Below are positions 1-7,865 of a stretch of DNA of 23,152 nt, piece after piece; the first letter of the stretch is position 1, and every line of letters starts with the position of its first letter. The notes under the pieces were generated by a model. It worked only from the letters and a program-made list of their open reading frames with translations, was not told where the DNA came from and ran no database searches. Source of the DNA: a virus; IMG/VR virus record IMGVR_UViG_3300036045_000508, positions 1-23,152 of that record, one strand, 5' to 3'. The translations under genes and the position numbers were made by a program.

Positions 1-1437
1 ATGGCATCGAAGACGACGGTCACCGCGGAGAACCTCGAGGCGCTGGGCGCGGCGCGGCTGGCCGCGCTGCTGGTCGAGCTGGGCGAAGGAGATGCGGACC
101 TCAAACGCCGGCTTCGGCTGGAGCTGGCTGGCGCAGTGGGACCGGCGGAGGCGGCCCGCGAGATCAGCAAGCGGCTCACCACCATCGCCCGCGGCCGAGC
201 CTTCATCGACTGGGAGAAGCGCAAGGCCTTCGCGGCCGACCTCGCGACCCAGCGGCGCGCCATCCTCGATCAGGTGGCGAAGGGCGATCCGGGCGAGGCG
301 CTCGATCTCTTGTGGCAGTTCACCGCGCTCGCCAACCCGGTGTTCGAGCGCTGCGACGACGGCAGCGGCACGGTGATCGGCGAGTTCCGCGCCGCCTGCG
401 GCAATCTCGCCGAGATCGCCGCCTCCGCGCGACCCGATCCGCGGGCGCTGGCCGACCGCACCTTCGAGGCGATCTACGCCAACGACTACGGGCAGTACGA
501 CGACCTGATTGCGCGGCTCGCGCCGGCGCTCGGCCGCGAGGGGCTCGAGCACCTCAAGGCGCGGGTCGAGGAACTGGCCAGAACGCCGGTCCCGGCCCCG
601 AGCGACAAGGATCGGAAGATGATCGGCTGGGCGAGCGGCGGCCCGATCTTCGCCGACCAGATCGCGCGCGGTCGCCGCGACAGCACCGTCGCCCTGGCGC
701 TCGAGGCGATCGCCGACGCGCAGGGCGACGTCGACGCGTTCATCGCCCAGAAGAGCGACAAGGCGAAGACCGTGCCGGCGGTCGCCGCCGAGATTGCGCA
801 GCGCCTGCTCGACGCCGGCCGGGCGGAGGAGGCCTGGGCGGCGATCAACGCCGCTGCCACCGATCGCATCGGCCACACGCCCTTGGAATGGCAGCAGACG
901 CGGCTGGCGGTCATGGAGGCGCTCGGCATGGCGGAGCAGGCGCAGGCCTTCCGCTGGGCTTGCTTCCAGAGGTTCCTCGACGCGGGCCATCTGCGGGACT
1001 TCCTGAAGCGGCTGCCCGACTTCGAGGACATGGAGATGGAAGAGCGCGCGCTCGCCTTCGTGCACGCGTCCCCGCATGTCCACGAGGCGCTGTGGTTCCT
1101 GGTGCGCTGGCCGGCCCTCGACCGCGCCGCCGACCTGGTGGTGAGGCGCGCGGGCGAGCTGGACGGCGACCTCTACCACATGCTCGTGCCTGCCGCCGAA
1201 GCGCTCGAGGCGAAGCACCCGTTGGCCGCGACGCTCGTCCGGCGGGCGCTGATCGACTTCACGCTGGCGGCGGCGCGCAGCACCCGCTACCGCCATGCCG
1301 CCCGGCATCTTCTGGAATGCCGGGGCCTCGCCGGCGAGATCGCGGACTTCGGCGCGTTCGAGACCCACGAGGCCTACCATGCCCGGCTGAAGGCCGAGCA
1401 TGGCCGCAAGTCGTCCTTCTGGAGCCTGCTCGACTGA
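1..1437 (+). CDS. DUF6880-family protein, function unknown
   Basis: A 478-residue soluble protein, rich in Ala, Leu, Arg and Glu and apparently all helical. It has no signal peptide, no transmembrane segment and no metal-binding cluster. The N-terminal stretch that reaches from AENLEALGA to KRLTTIARG, and the later FERCDDGSGTVIG, match my recollection of the DUF6880 family of alphaproteobacteria, for which no role is established. Helix pairs such as RLLDAGRAEEAWAAINAA (about residues 268-285) look like TPR/HEAT-type repeats, so a scaffold role is possible (inference). The ATG is the first base of the window, so the true start could lie further left. It ends 426 bp before the resolvase operon, across the repeat block, and may be host or accessory DNA instead of part of the element. 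Confidence 0.75.
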   Translation: MASKTTVTAENLEALGAARLAALLVELGEGDADLKRRLRLELAGAVGPAEAAREISKRLTTIARGRAFIDWEKRKAFAADLATQRRAILDQVAKGDPGEALDLLWQFTALANPVFERCDDGSGTVIGEFRAACGNLAEIAASARPDPRALADRTFEAIYANDYGQYDDLIARLAPALGREGLEHLKARVEELARTPVPAPSDKDRKMIGWASGGPIFADQIARGRRDSTVALALEAIADAQGDVDAFIAQKSDKAKTVPAVAAEIAQRLLDAGRAEEAWAAINAAATDRIGHTPLEWQQTRLAVMEALGMAEQAQAFRWACFQRFLDAGHLRDFLKRLPDFEDMEMEERALAFVHASPHVHEALWFLVRWPALDRAADLVVRRAGELDGDLYHMLVPAAEALEAKHPLAATLVRRALIDFTLAAARSTRYRHAARHLLECRGLAGEIADFGAFETHEAYHARLKAEHGRKSSFWSLLD

Positions 1438-1863
1438 GCGGACGGGGGTCGGCGCCCGTGTGGTGTCACCACCTCCGGCGTCCATGCGCCGTCCCGGATG
1501 GGTTGGTGACACGCTTTATCAAGCGATATCAACAGCATGACCATGGTGTCACCACCCGGTGCGTCACCAACGGGGCAGCATACTCTTTTACGTATACGTG
1601 TGTGTTTCCCCCCTCCATCGATGCCCTTACACAAAAGGATGGAAAAAGCTTGGTGACAGTGGTGACACCGGTGATCCTGTTGAAATTGCGTCGGATTTCG
1701 GTGTCACCAACCTCTGGCCACAGGTGGTGACACCGGGAGGTTGGTGACACCCCGGCGCCCGTCGATTTTCCGCGGCAAAGACCTGGCAGGGCCTTGTGCG
1801 GGCTCGCGGCGTCTGCGATTCTGCCTCCGACCGAAGCCGAAGGCCCACTCCTAGTGAGCCTTC
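1438..1863. other. Candidate replication origin: non-coding iteron block with AT-rich core
   Basis: No credible gene lies here; the reading frames crossing it are low-complexity shadows. The block holds six exact copies of GGTGACACC or its reverse complement GGTGTCACC (1462, 1545, 1661, 1700, 1726, 1743). It also holds three near copies (1505, about 1560, 1652). Most plus-oriented copies are preceded by GGTT or GGTG, and minus-oriented ones are followed by ACC or AACC. The repeats flank a pocket at about 1575-1650 that is clearly richer in A+T than the rest of the window and contains TACGTATACGTG and AAAAGGATGGAAAAAGC. Clustered iterons beside an easily melted segment, in an element that encodes its own VapE primase-helicase, fit an origin of the P4 type. 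A multi-copy operator is the alternative. Confidence 0.55.
1462..1751. repeat. Iteron cluster, 9-bp unit GGTGACACC in both orientations
   Basis: Copies run in mixed orientation: 1462-1470 (minus), 1505-1513 (plus, last base changed), 1545-1553 (minus), about 1560-1568 (minus, degenerate), 1652-1660 (plus, degenerate), 1661-1669 (plus), 1700-1708 (minus), 1726-1734 (plus) and 1743-1751 (plus). The wider consensus is GGTKGGTGACACC. The 9-mer differs from its own reverse complement only at the centre, so each unit is nearly palindromic and could bind a dimer. Confidence 0.8.
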
Positions 1864-2400
1864 ATGATGACACTCCAACCCAGCTCGTCGGGCGCGTCGG
1901 CGGACGCCGGCACGGCGATTTCGCTCGCGCCCGACGGTTCCATCCTCGCCCTCGACCTCGGCACCACCACCGGCTGGGCGCTGCGCGCTCCGGACGGCCC
2001 GATCGCCAGCGGGACCGTATCCTTCCGCGCCAGTCGGTACGACGGCGGCGGCATGCGCTACCTGCGCTTTACTAACTGGCTGACCGAGCTCGACCGGCTG
2101 AGCGGGCCGATCGCCGCGATCTGGTACGAGGAAGTGCGCCGGCATGCGGGGACCGACGCATCGCACATTTATGGCGGCTTGATGGCCACGCTGACCGCGT
2201 GGGCCGAGCTCCGCGGCGTGCCGTACCAGGGCGCGCCGGTCGGGACCGTGAAGAAGCACGCCACCGGCCAGGGCAATGCCGGGAAACCGGCGATGGTCGC
2301 GGCAGCCCGCGCGCGCGGGTTCAACCCGGCCGACGACAACGAGGCGGACGCGCTCGCGATCCTTCACTGGGCGCTCGACACCCGGGGAGGCGTCCGGTGA
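1864..2400 (+). CDS. RuvC-like Holliday junction resolvase (phage type)
   Basis: A 178-residue RNase H-fold nuclease. The first acidic strand is ILALDLGTTTGWA (Asp31). The second is AIWYEEVRRH (Glu89 or Glu90). The C-terminal acidic helix is DDNEADALAILHW (about residues 158-170), completing the D-E-DxxD layout of RuvC-type resolvases. The length suits phage RuvC homologues. The first 25 residues are low in complexity and probably a disordered extension; the ATG-ATG pair at 1864 has no clear Shine-Dalgarno, so a later start is possible. It probably cleaves branched intermediates made by the recombination genes of the opposite-strand operon. It is first in a four-gene operon, its stop overlapping the next start by GTGA. 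Confidence 0.85.
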   Translation: MMTLQPSSSGASADAGTAISLAPDGSILALDLGTTTGWALRAPDGPIASGTVSFRASRYDGGGMRYLRFTNWLTELDRLSGPIAAIWYEEVRRHAGTDASHIYGGLMATLTAWAELRGVPYQGAPVGTVKKHATGQGNAGKPAMVAAARARGFNPADDNEADALAILHWALDTRGGVR

Positions 2401-2654
2401 GCGCGCGACAGCTCCTCGAGCATACGGCCGACATCGTCGACCAGCGCCGGGAGGCGTACGGGCCGGCCGCCGCGATCATGGCCGCGATCGCCGCCCGCTG
2501 GTCGCTGACCCTCGGCCGCCCGGTCACGCCGGCGCAGGTCACCCTCTGCATGATCGACCTGAAGCTGGCGCGGCTCGTGCACGACCCTGCCTACCGCGAC
2601 GGCGTCGTCGACGTGATCGGCTATGCGGCGCTGCTGCCGGAGGTGGTCGGATGA
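2397..2654 (+). CDS. DUF6378-type small phage protein
   Basis: An 85-residue protein starting at a GTG that overlaps the stop of the resolvase gene (GTGA) and ending in ATGA with the next gene. The pattern RREAYG, then a Trp in AARWSLTLG, then LCMIDLKLARLVHDPAYRDGVVDVIGYAALL fits the DUF6378 family. That family is found in phages and prophages and has no established function. The conserved LCMIDLKLAR...DxVxDVIGYAA helices resemble the all-alpha MazG/NTP pyrophosphohydrolase core, so a nucleotide-metabolism role is a reasonable but unproven guess. The GTG start is chosen because the tight coupling and family length support it; the longer upstream frame is a shadow of the resolvase. Confidence 0.7.
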   Translation: MSARQLLEHTADIVDQRREAYGPAAAIMAAIAARWSLTLGRPVTPAQVTLCMIDLKLARLVHDPAYRDGVVDVIGYAALLPEVVG

Positions 2655-2860
2655 AGGCGATGCGTTTCCACCCGCCCGGCTTCGGCGGGGACCGGCGCAG
2701 CGTCGAGGAGGTGAAGCGCGACGGTTGGCACGAGCAGGGCGTGCTCGCCGTCACTGTCGACGACGACCGGCTGACCTGGCCCGAGCGCGAGCTCGTCCGC
2801 CAGCTCGGCGACAAGCTCTACGGCAGGCGTGCCGAGGCGGGCGAGGCGCAGCATGGCTGA
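2651..2860 (+). CDS. Small hypothetical protein of the resolvase operon
   Basis: A 69-residue protein, ATG overlapping the preceding stop by four bases (ATGA) and its own stop lying inside the start of the next gene. I do not recognise a family. The N-terminus is basic (MKAMRFHPPGFGGDRR). The second half, TWPERELVRQLGDKLYGRRAEAGE, predicts one long charged helix. There are no cysteines and no membrane segment. The precise end-to-end packing between two recognisable phage genes is the main evidence that it is translated. Confidence 0.6.
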   Translation: MKAMRFHPPGFGGDRRSVEEVKRDGWHEQGVLAVTVDDDRLTWPERELVRQLGDKLYGRRAEAGEAQHG

Positions 2861-3323
2861 CTGGACACGCGAGAGGGTCGAGGAGCGGCTCTCCGAGGCG
2901 TCGGCGGTGCTCGCCGCGCTGCCGGGGCCGCAGCGGCGCGGATACTTCAGCACCTGGCCCGACGTCGTGCTCACAGCCCGCGAGATCGCCGAGCAGGCGC
3001 CGCGGCCGATGAAGGTGCTGCCCTCGCCGCAGGCGATCAGCCGCATGGAGGAGACGATCACCTGGAACCGGTTCCTGTCCCGCTTCCACGCGAACCTCGT
3101 CTGGGCCCGCGCCGACGGCATGCCGTGGAAGCACATCTGCCACCGCTTCGGGGTCACCCGGGCGACTGCGGTCCGTCACTGGGAGTACGCCGTCTGCGTC
3201 ATCACCTGGCAGCTGAACGGCCGGGAGGTGAACCGCAAGCGCGGCATGGACTACCTGATCGAGCGGACGCGGAAGCTCCGATGGGCGAGACCCGCCACCA
3301 GGGAAGGAAGCGAGGTCGCGTGA
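2853..3323 (+). CDS. DUF6362-family phage protein with HTH-like segment
   Basis: A 156-residue protein. The ATG at 2853 (MADWTRERVEERL) is preferred over the in-frame ATG at 2829, because it overlaps the upstream stop in the operon style seen throughout. The core WPDVVLTAREIAEQAPRP, the SRMEET helix and WARADGMPWKHICHRFGVTRATAVRHWEYA match DUF6362, a prophage family. The last segment looks like a helix-turn-helix (residues about 90-115, PWKHICHRFGVTRATAVRHW), so DNA binding is likely. It is the last gene of the rightward operon and converges on the primase-helicase gene with a 58-bp gap. Whether it binds the nearby repeat block is untested. Confidence 0.75.
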   Translation: MADWTRERVEERLSEASAVLAALPGPQRRGYFSTWPDVVLTAREIAEQAPRPMKVLPSPQAISRMEETITWNRFLSRFHANLVWARADGMPWKHICHRFGVTRATAVRHWEYAVCVITWQLNGREVNRKRGMDYLIERTRKLRWARPATREGSEVA

Positions 3324-3381
3324 CGGCCGGCCCGGCGCGCGAGCGTGCCGGAGCCGACGCGTCGCTCTGCCTGCAGGACGA

Positions 3382-5949
3382 TCAGTCCTCCCCGACCCCC
3401 TCCGGCTTGCAGTACCGCCACTCCTTCGCGCCGTGCCGTCCTTTCGCCTTGCGCGTCTGATAGCGCTCCCAGCCTTTCGCCTTGAGGTAAGCGCCGGCGC
3501 GCATCTGGTCGGCGCGGGTCCACCGCCCCGGCTCAAGACCGATGCACTGGCCGAGGATCTCGCCGACAGACACGTCGGTGAGGGGTGTCAAGCGCTCCAC
3601 GCTCTCGGTGCGGGGCGGGTCGTAGGGCGAGGAGCCTGCGACCGTCCGCACCTCGTGGGTGATCCAGCGGGCGATCAGCGCGTCCCAGGCGTCGACCTGG
3701 TAGCGCTTGTCCTGCTCCAGCGCGGCGGCGTCGGTCAGCTCGGGGGTGTCGAGCCACCAGATCGCGCCGGCGCGGAACCGGGCGACCGCCTCGGCCCAGA
3801 GCTGGTCACGGTCGCGGGCGAGCGCCGCGGTGTCGATGCTGCCGCAGCGGATAGGCCAGAAGCGGCGGGCGCCGGTCTCGTCGCGGAGATAGGCGTCCGG
3901 GTTCACCGTGCCGGCGAAGACGCAGCTCCGCGGCACCTCGGTGGTGTAGCGGCCGTAGGGCGGGCGGAAGCGGTCGGTGGTGCGGGTCAGGAACGCCTTG
4001 ATCCGCGAGACCTCGGCCTTGCCGATGGCGTCGAGCTCGGCGATCTCGATGATCCAGACGCCCTGCATGTGCATGGCGGCGTCCTTCGAGCCGAGGTCGG
4101 GCAGCTCGTCGGTGAACCAGTCCTCGCCAGCGAGGATCTTCAGCGCCGTGGACTTGCCGGCGCCCTGAGGGCCCTCGAGCACCAGCAAATGGTCGGCCTT
4201 GACCCCGGGCCGGAAGATGCGGGCGACCGCCGAGATCAGCCAGAGCGCGCCGGCCGATCGGTTGAACGCGGTGTCCTCGGCGCCGAGGTAGCGCAGGACC
4301 CAGGTCTCGATGCGCGGCACGCCGTCCCAGGCGAGCGCGCCGAGATGGTCGCGGACCGGATGCACCATGGTCTCGCGCGCCACGGCGAGGACGCTGCGGC
4401 TTACGGTCATTGGGGTCACGTTCAGCTCCCGGTGCTGCAGCCAGGCGGCGGCGCGCACGTCGTCGGCGTCGGTCCAGGCGCGGGGGAAGCGCTCGCCCGC
4501 CGGGGACCAGGGCAGCGGCCGGGTGACGAGGACCTCCTTGCGGAAGTCGTCGAACACGATGGCGCCGGCAAAGGCCTCGTCGCAGCTGAGCGCGGTGATG
4601 ACGTTGGCCTCGTTGCGCTCGGGCTGGCCGGCGAGGTCGAGGCGAAGCTGATGCGACCAGGCCGGACGGACGGCGCGGTGCGAGAGGCCCCCGGTCGCGT
4701 TCAGCCGCCGGCGCAGCTCGCCGAGCTGCCGCTCGAGCACCGACATGGCGATGCCGGTCCGGCTCTTCATTCGCGCCAGTACCTGCCGTTCCGGCAGCGG
4801 GTCGAGCCTTGCCAGGACGAGACGCCCGAGCAGGGTGCCCAGCGCAGTCACGTCGGGCGGGTTGGTCAGCGCCTCGGCCGCGGCTTCGAGCTCGGCGCAG
4901 AGGGTGCCGGCGCCGGGCTCGCCCGTGACGGGCGCAGGCGTCGCCTCGGCGTCGGCCGCATCCCGCCCGCGCCCGTAGTCCGCACCGGCCGCGCCGCGCT
5001 GCAAGTCATCATTGAAGTCGTCGCCATGCAGCGGCGCCACGATCTCGTGCGGAACCCCCGCGGCGGTCAGCCGCTCGGCGAGCCGGGCGGCGGCGGCGCG
5101 TCCGGCCTCGCCGGCGTCGGCGAAGACCGTGACGCGCCGCGCATCGGCCGGCCACTGCCAGCGGGCGACGCCGTCGGCCGAGAGCGCGGCCCAGACCGGC
5201 ACGCCGAAGATCGCCTGCGCGGCGAGCGCCGTCTCGATGCCCTCGGCGATGCCGAGTTGTCCGTCGTCGCCGATCGGGAAGAGCCGCACCGCGCCATCGG
5301 CGACGGAACCCAGCATCTTCTTCCCCGCCGGCGCCTTGCCCGATCCGTCGTCGAGCAGGAAGGTCCGGTGGATGCCGCCGACCTGGGCGCCGTCGGCCCG
5401 TCGCGGGACGGCGACCATGCCCGGCCAGCCGCGGCCGCCGTCGTAGTCGGTGAGGTCGGGATGGGAGAGCAGGTCCGGCGAGCCCGGATACGCAAATCCG
5501 CGACTGCGGAGGTAGGTCTCGGCCGGGGTGCCCGAGAGCGGCCGGCAGCCGTCGAGGATGCGGCGGACCTCGAGGGTGTGGTCGGGCTTCGGCCGAGGCG
5601 CCGGCACTGGCCGACCCATGTGCGCGAGGCGGGCGGCCTCCTCGAAGAGCGCTCCGTCGGTCAGCCCGGTCGCGTGATAGATGAGGTCGACCGGACCCGC
5701 CCGCTCGCCGGTCGAGAAGTCGAAGCCCCAGCCGGCGTAGTGGCCGTCGAGGTGCAGGACGCAGGAGCCCTCCTTCCGCGGCGGCCGGCCGGAGAGGTCA
5801 GCGCAGCGCAGCGTCCGCCGGTCGGGCGCGGGACGGGCCTGCGGGAACAGCTCCGGCAGCCAGCCGGCCGCGGTCGCGGCGAGCTGCGCCTTCACCGCGG
5901 CGAGGTCCACGCGCGGCGGCGGCGACCAGACGTCGTTGAGGTCGATCAT
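3382..5949 (-). CDS. Primase-helicase: DUF7146 - Toprim - VapE-type AAA+ ATPase
   Basis: An 855-residue replication protein. Residues about 1-110 resemble the DUF7146 domain that precedes Toprim in phage primases; the zinc cysteines of CHC2 primases are missing. Residues about 225-300 form a Toprim domain (LGIAEGIETALAAQ, then VTVFADAGEAGR). The C-terminal half is a VapE/P4-like superfamily 3 helicase. Its Walker A is GPQGAGKST (593-601), its Walker B region is WIIEIAELDAI (about 635), and a conserved RRFWPI lies near residue 697. This suggests RNA priming and unwinding in one chain, as in P4 alpha-type replicases. It is the last gene of the long leftward operon, 12 bp after the RecD-like gene. 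No DNA polymerase is encoded here, so host PolIII would be needed (inference). Confidence 0.9.
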   Translation of the reverse strand: MIDLNDVWSPPPRVDLAAVKAQLAATAAGWLPELFPQARPAPDRRTLRCADLSGRPPRKEGSCVLHLDGHYAGWGFDFSTGERAGPVDLIYHATGLTDGALFEEAARLAHMGRPVPAPRPKPDHTLEVRRILDGCRPLSGTPAETYLRSRGFAYPGSPDLLSHPDLTDYDGGRGWPGMVAVPRRADGAQVGGIHRTFLLDDGSGKAPAGKKMLGSVADGAVRLFPIGDDGQLGIAEGIETALAAQAIFGVPVWAALSADGVARWQWPADARRVTVFADAGEAGRAAAARLAERLTAAGVPHEIVAPLHGDDFNDDLQRGAAGADYGRGRDAADAEATPAPVTGEPGAGTLCAELEAAAEALTNPPDVTALGTLLGRLVLARLDPLPERQVLARMKSRTGIAMSVLERQLGELRRRLNATGGLSHRAVRPAWSHQLRLDLAGQPERNEANVITALSCDEAFAGAIVFDDFRKEVLVTRPLPWSPAGERFPRAWTDADDVRAAAWLQHRELNVTPMTVSRSVLAVARETMVHPVRDHLGALAWDGVPRIETWVLRYLGAEDTAFNRSAGALWLISAVARIFRPGVKADHLLVLEGPQGAGKSTALKILAGEDWFTDELPDLGSKDAAMHMQGVWIIEIAELDAIGKAEVSRIKAFLTRTTDRFRPPYGRYTTEVPRSCVFAGTVNPDAYLRDETGARRFWPIRCGSIDTAALARDRDQLWAEAVARFRAGAIWWLDTPELTDAAALEQDKRYQVDAWDALIARWITHEVRTVAGSSPYDPPRTESVERLTPLTDVSVGEILGQCIGLEPGRWTRADQMRAGAYLKAKGWERYQTRKAKGRHGAKEWRYCKPEGVGED

Positions 5950-5961
5950 GGCGGTCCGGCC

Positions 5962-7281
5962 TCAGGCGAGAATGACCAGGCCGCGCTCGGCGCGGGTGAT
6001 CGCGGTGTAGAGCCACCGCCGGCGATCGAGCTCGCTCTTGCCGAGCCCATCGTCCCAGACGATGACGTTCTCCCACTGCGAGCCTTGCGCCTTATGGGCG
6101 GTGATCGCCCAGCCGAAGGTCGCCTCGGTCAGCTTCCGCTTCTCGCGCCAGTCGCGGTCGTGCCGTTCGCGGTCGAAGCCGAGATGATCCTCGAAGTGCC
6201 CCTTGTAGATCCGGAGCCGGCCGGGGGCGCCGCTGCTGTCGGCCGGCGCCACCGGCCTTCTGTCCTCGCCCCGGAGCACCGCCGAGAAATAGAGGCTGCC
6301 CTCGTCGACCACGTCCTCGAGCGTGATGAACATGCCGTTGATCAGCCCGATGTCGTTCTGGTTCTTCAGGCAGATGATCTTCTCGCCGGGACCTGAGGGG
6401 AGCACGCCCGCGCCATAGCCCGCTGCGTGGCGCATGGCGTTGTTGAGCTGGAGGCGCGTGGCGTTCATGCCGCAGATCAGCTGGCCGGAGCGCAGCGCCT
6501 GCGCCGGCGTCACGTCGCCCTTGCGCATCTTGGCGACGCACTGGTCGTAGACCCCGAAGCCGATCGGCTCGCCCTGCCGGGCCATGGTAGCGAGGCGGAT
6601 GATGGCGCTCTCCGCCGCCTGTCGGTGGATCTCGGTCAGCATGACGTCGGGGGCGTCGCGGGTGAAGGCGCCTTCGCCCTTGATCGGCGGCAGCTGGCCG
6701 GGGTCGCCAAGGACGAGGATCGGCTTGCCGAAGCTCATCAGGTCGCGCGCCATCTCCTCGCCGACCATCGACACCTCGTCGAGGACGATGAGCTTCGCGT
6801 CCGCCGCGTCGCTCTGCGGGTTTAGCGCGAAGCGCGGCTTCTTCATCTGCGCCAGCGCCTGGCGCATAGCTTCGATCCCAGCCTCTGCGGCGGTGCGTTC
6901 GAAGCCGGTCAGGGTGCGGATGCTGACCTCGGCCTCGCGCACCTTCTTCGCGGCGGCCTCGACCTCCTCCTCGGTTGCCTCGAGCACACTGTAGATCAGG
7001 GAGTGGATGGTGCGCGCCGGGGTGCCCTTGCCGCGCAGCACGTGCGCCGCCTTGCCGGTGAAGGTGGCGGTGACGACCCCGGGCACGCAGCCGCCGTCAC
7101 GCTCGCCCTGGTGCGGCGAGAGGCCGAGCTCGTCGAGGATGAAGCGGAGGACGGTACTTTTTCCGGAACCGGCATAGCCAAACATCCTCGCGACCTGCCG
7201 CCGGTCGGTCTCATGGTTGAACCATTCGACGATGCGTTTCACGCCGGCCTGCTGCTCGTTGGACAGGGCGATGTCCGTCAC
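5962..7281 (-). CDS. RecD/Dda-like superfamily 1 DNA helicase
   Basis: A 439-residue helicase. The GTG at 7281 overlaps the stop of the preceding gene (GTGA); the longer upstream frame is a shadow of that gene. Motifs in order: SNEQQAGVKRIVEWF (Q-motif-like, 7-21), Walker A GYAGSGKST (35-43), TFTGKAAHVL (motif Ia), Walker B IVLDEVSM (Asp168-Glu169), LGDPGQLPPI (motif III), ITAHKAQGSQWENV (motif V) and LYTAITRAERGLVIL (motif VI). The set is that of the ATP-dependent RecD2/Dda group, 5'-to-3' motors used by phages to restart or unwind forks. The length is near T4 Dda (about 440). It sits between a nuclease gene and the primase-helicase gene. Confidence 0.9.
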   Translation of the reverse strand: MTDIALSNEQQAGVKRIVEWFNHETDRRQVARMFGYAGSGKSTVLRFILDELGLSPHQGERDGGCVPGVVTATFTGKAAHVLRGKGTPARTIHSLIYSVLEATEEEVEAAAKKVREAEVSIRTLTGFERTAAEAGIEAMRQALAQMKKPRFALNPQSDAADAKLIVLDEVSMVGEEMARDLMSFGKPILVLGDPGQLPPIKGEGAFTRDAPDVMLTEIHRQAAESAIIRLATMARQGEPIGFGVYDQCVAKMRKGDVTPAQALRSGQLICGMNATRLQLNNAMRHAAGYGAGVLPSGPGEKIICLKNQNDIGLINGMFITLEDVVDEGSLYFSAVLRGEDRRPVAPADSSGAPGRLRIYKGHFEDHLGFDRERHDRDWREKRKLTEATFGWAITAHKAQGSQWENVIVWDDGLGKSELDRRRWLYTAITRAERGLVILA

Positions 7282-7865
7282 ACCGCAATCCTCGGCAGGT
7301 CTGCCCAGGTCCGGCCCTTGGCGATGTTGTAGATGGTCTCCTTCCGGACGTCGTAGAGGCGCGCGATGCAGGCTCGGCACAGGCCCAGATCGAGGTACTG
7401 CCTGATCTGATGAACATCGGCCTCCGACAGCACGGCGGCGGAGTTCGCGGCCCCGGGCTGTGCCCCTTGCTGGCTGGTCTCAGCGGGCAGTTTGCGATTG
7501 AGCTTCGCGTCGCGAACGTTCTGTTGGTGGTCGCCCCAGTACAGTTTCGACGGGTGGTTGTGTGTGGGCCGATCGTCATGATGCAGCACCATCGCGCCCT
7601 CGAACGTTGGCTGCCCGACGAACGCGGTGGCAACGAGGCGATGGACAAACTGCTTGCGCGGCCGCCTGTCGTCGCCGGTGAGGATAACGTACAGGTGCCG
7701 GCTGACCGCCTTGGCGGGAGAGAGGACGTGCCCCGCCGACCAGCGCCCGATCGCCTCGCGGCGTCGGACGCGACCGAGATCGCTAACGTCGTAGGCTGGA
7801 AACCCAGCCACCGATTTCCAGATCTCGGCGCCCAGCGCCTGGCTGCCATCGATGCTGCTGATCAT
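7278..7865 (-). CDS. NUMOD4-HNH endonuclease with C-terminal HTH
   Basis: A 195-residue protein. Residues 16-50 are a NUMOD4 motif (WKSVAGFPAYDVSDLGRVR). Residues 75-116 are an HNH_3-type nuclease: His75, the HHDD at 95-98, Asn103 and YWGDHQQN at 109-116. Residues 146-190 (LSEADVHQIRQYLDLGLC, then YDVRKETIYNIAKGRTW) form a recombinase-like helix-turn-helix that would read DNA. This is the architecture of free-standing phage homing endonucleases. It is unusual that the gene is joined to both neighbours by four-base overlaps (ATGA upstream, GTGA downstream), which suggests a settled operon member, not a recent insertion. All catalytic residues I look for are present, so it is probably active. 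Confidence 0.88.
   Translation of the reverse strand: MISSIDGSQALGAEIWKSVAGFPAYDVSDLGRVRRREAIGRWSAGHVLSPAKAVSRHLYVILTGDDRRPRKQFVHRLVATAFVGQPTFEGAMVLHHDDRPTHNHPSKLYWGDHQQNVRDAKLNRKLPAETSQQGAQPGAANSAAVLSEADVHQIRQYLDLGLCRACIARLYDVRKETIYNIAKGRTWADLPRIAV

Noticed and set aside
312-1730. A 472-residue plus-strand frame overlapping the DUF6880 gene and the repeat block
   Set aside because: The product is an Arg/Gly/Ala-rich shadow with no motif, and it runs through the iterons.
1462-1751. The GGTGACACC repeats as a CRISPR array
   Set aside because: Units are 9 to 13 bp, in both orientations and at irregular spacing; there are no cas genes nearby apart from a Cas4-like nuclease in a replication operon.
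1627-2367. A minus-strand frame across the repeat block and resolvase gene
   Set aside because: Low-complexity Arg/Gly product; the plus strand here encodes a RuvC-type protein with all acidic residues.
3320-3460. A possible 46-residue fifth gene of the resolvase operon, starting at a GTG overlapping the DUF6362 stop
   Set aside because: It overlaps the end of the primase-helicase gene by about 80 bp and shows no conserved pattern; only the GTGA overlap favours it.
3433-6396. A 987-residue plus-strand open frame covering the primase-helicase gene
   Set aside because: It has no domain motifs, is a mirror of the G/C-biased codons of the minus-strand gene, and crosses two real genes with clear Walker motifs.
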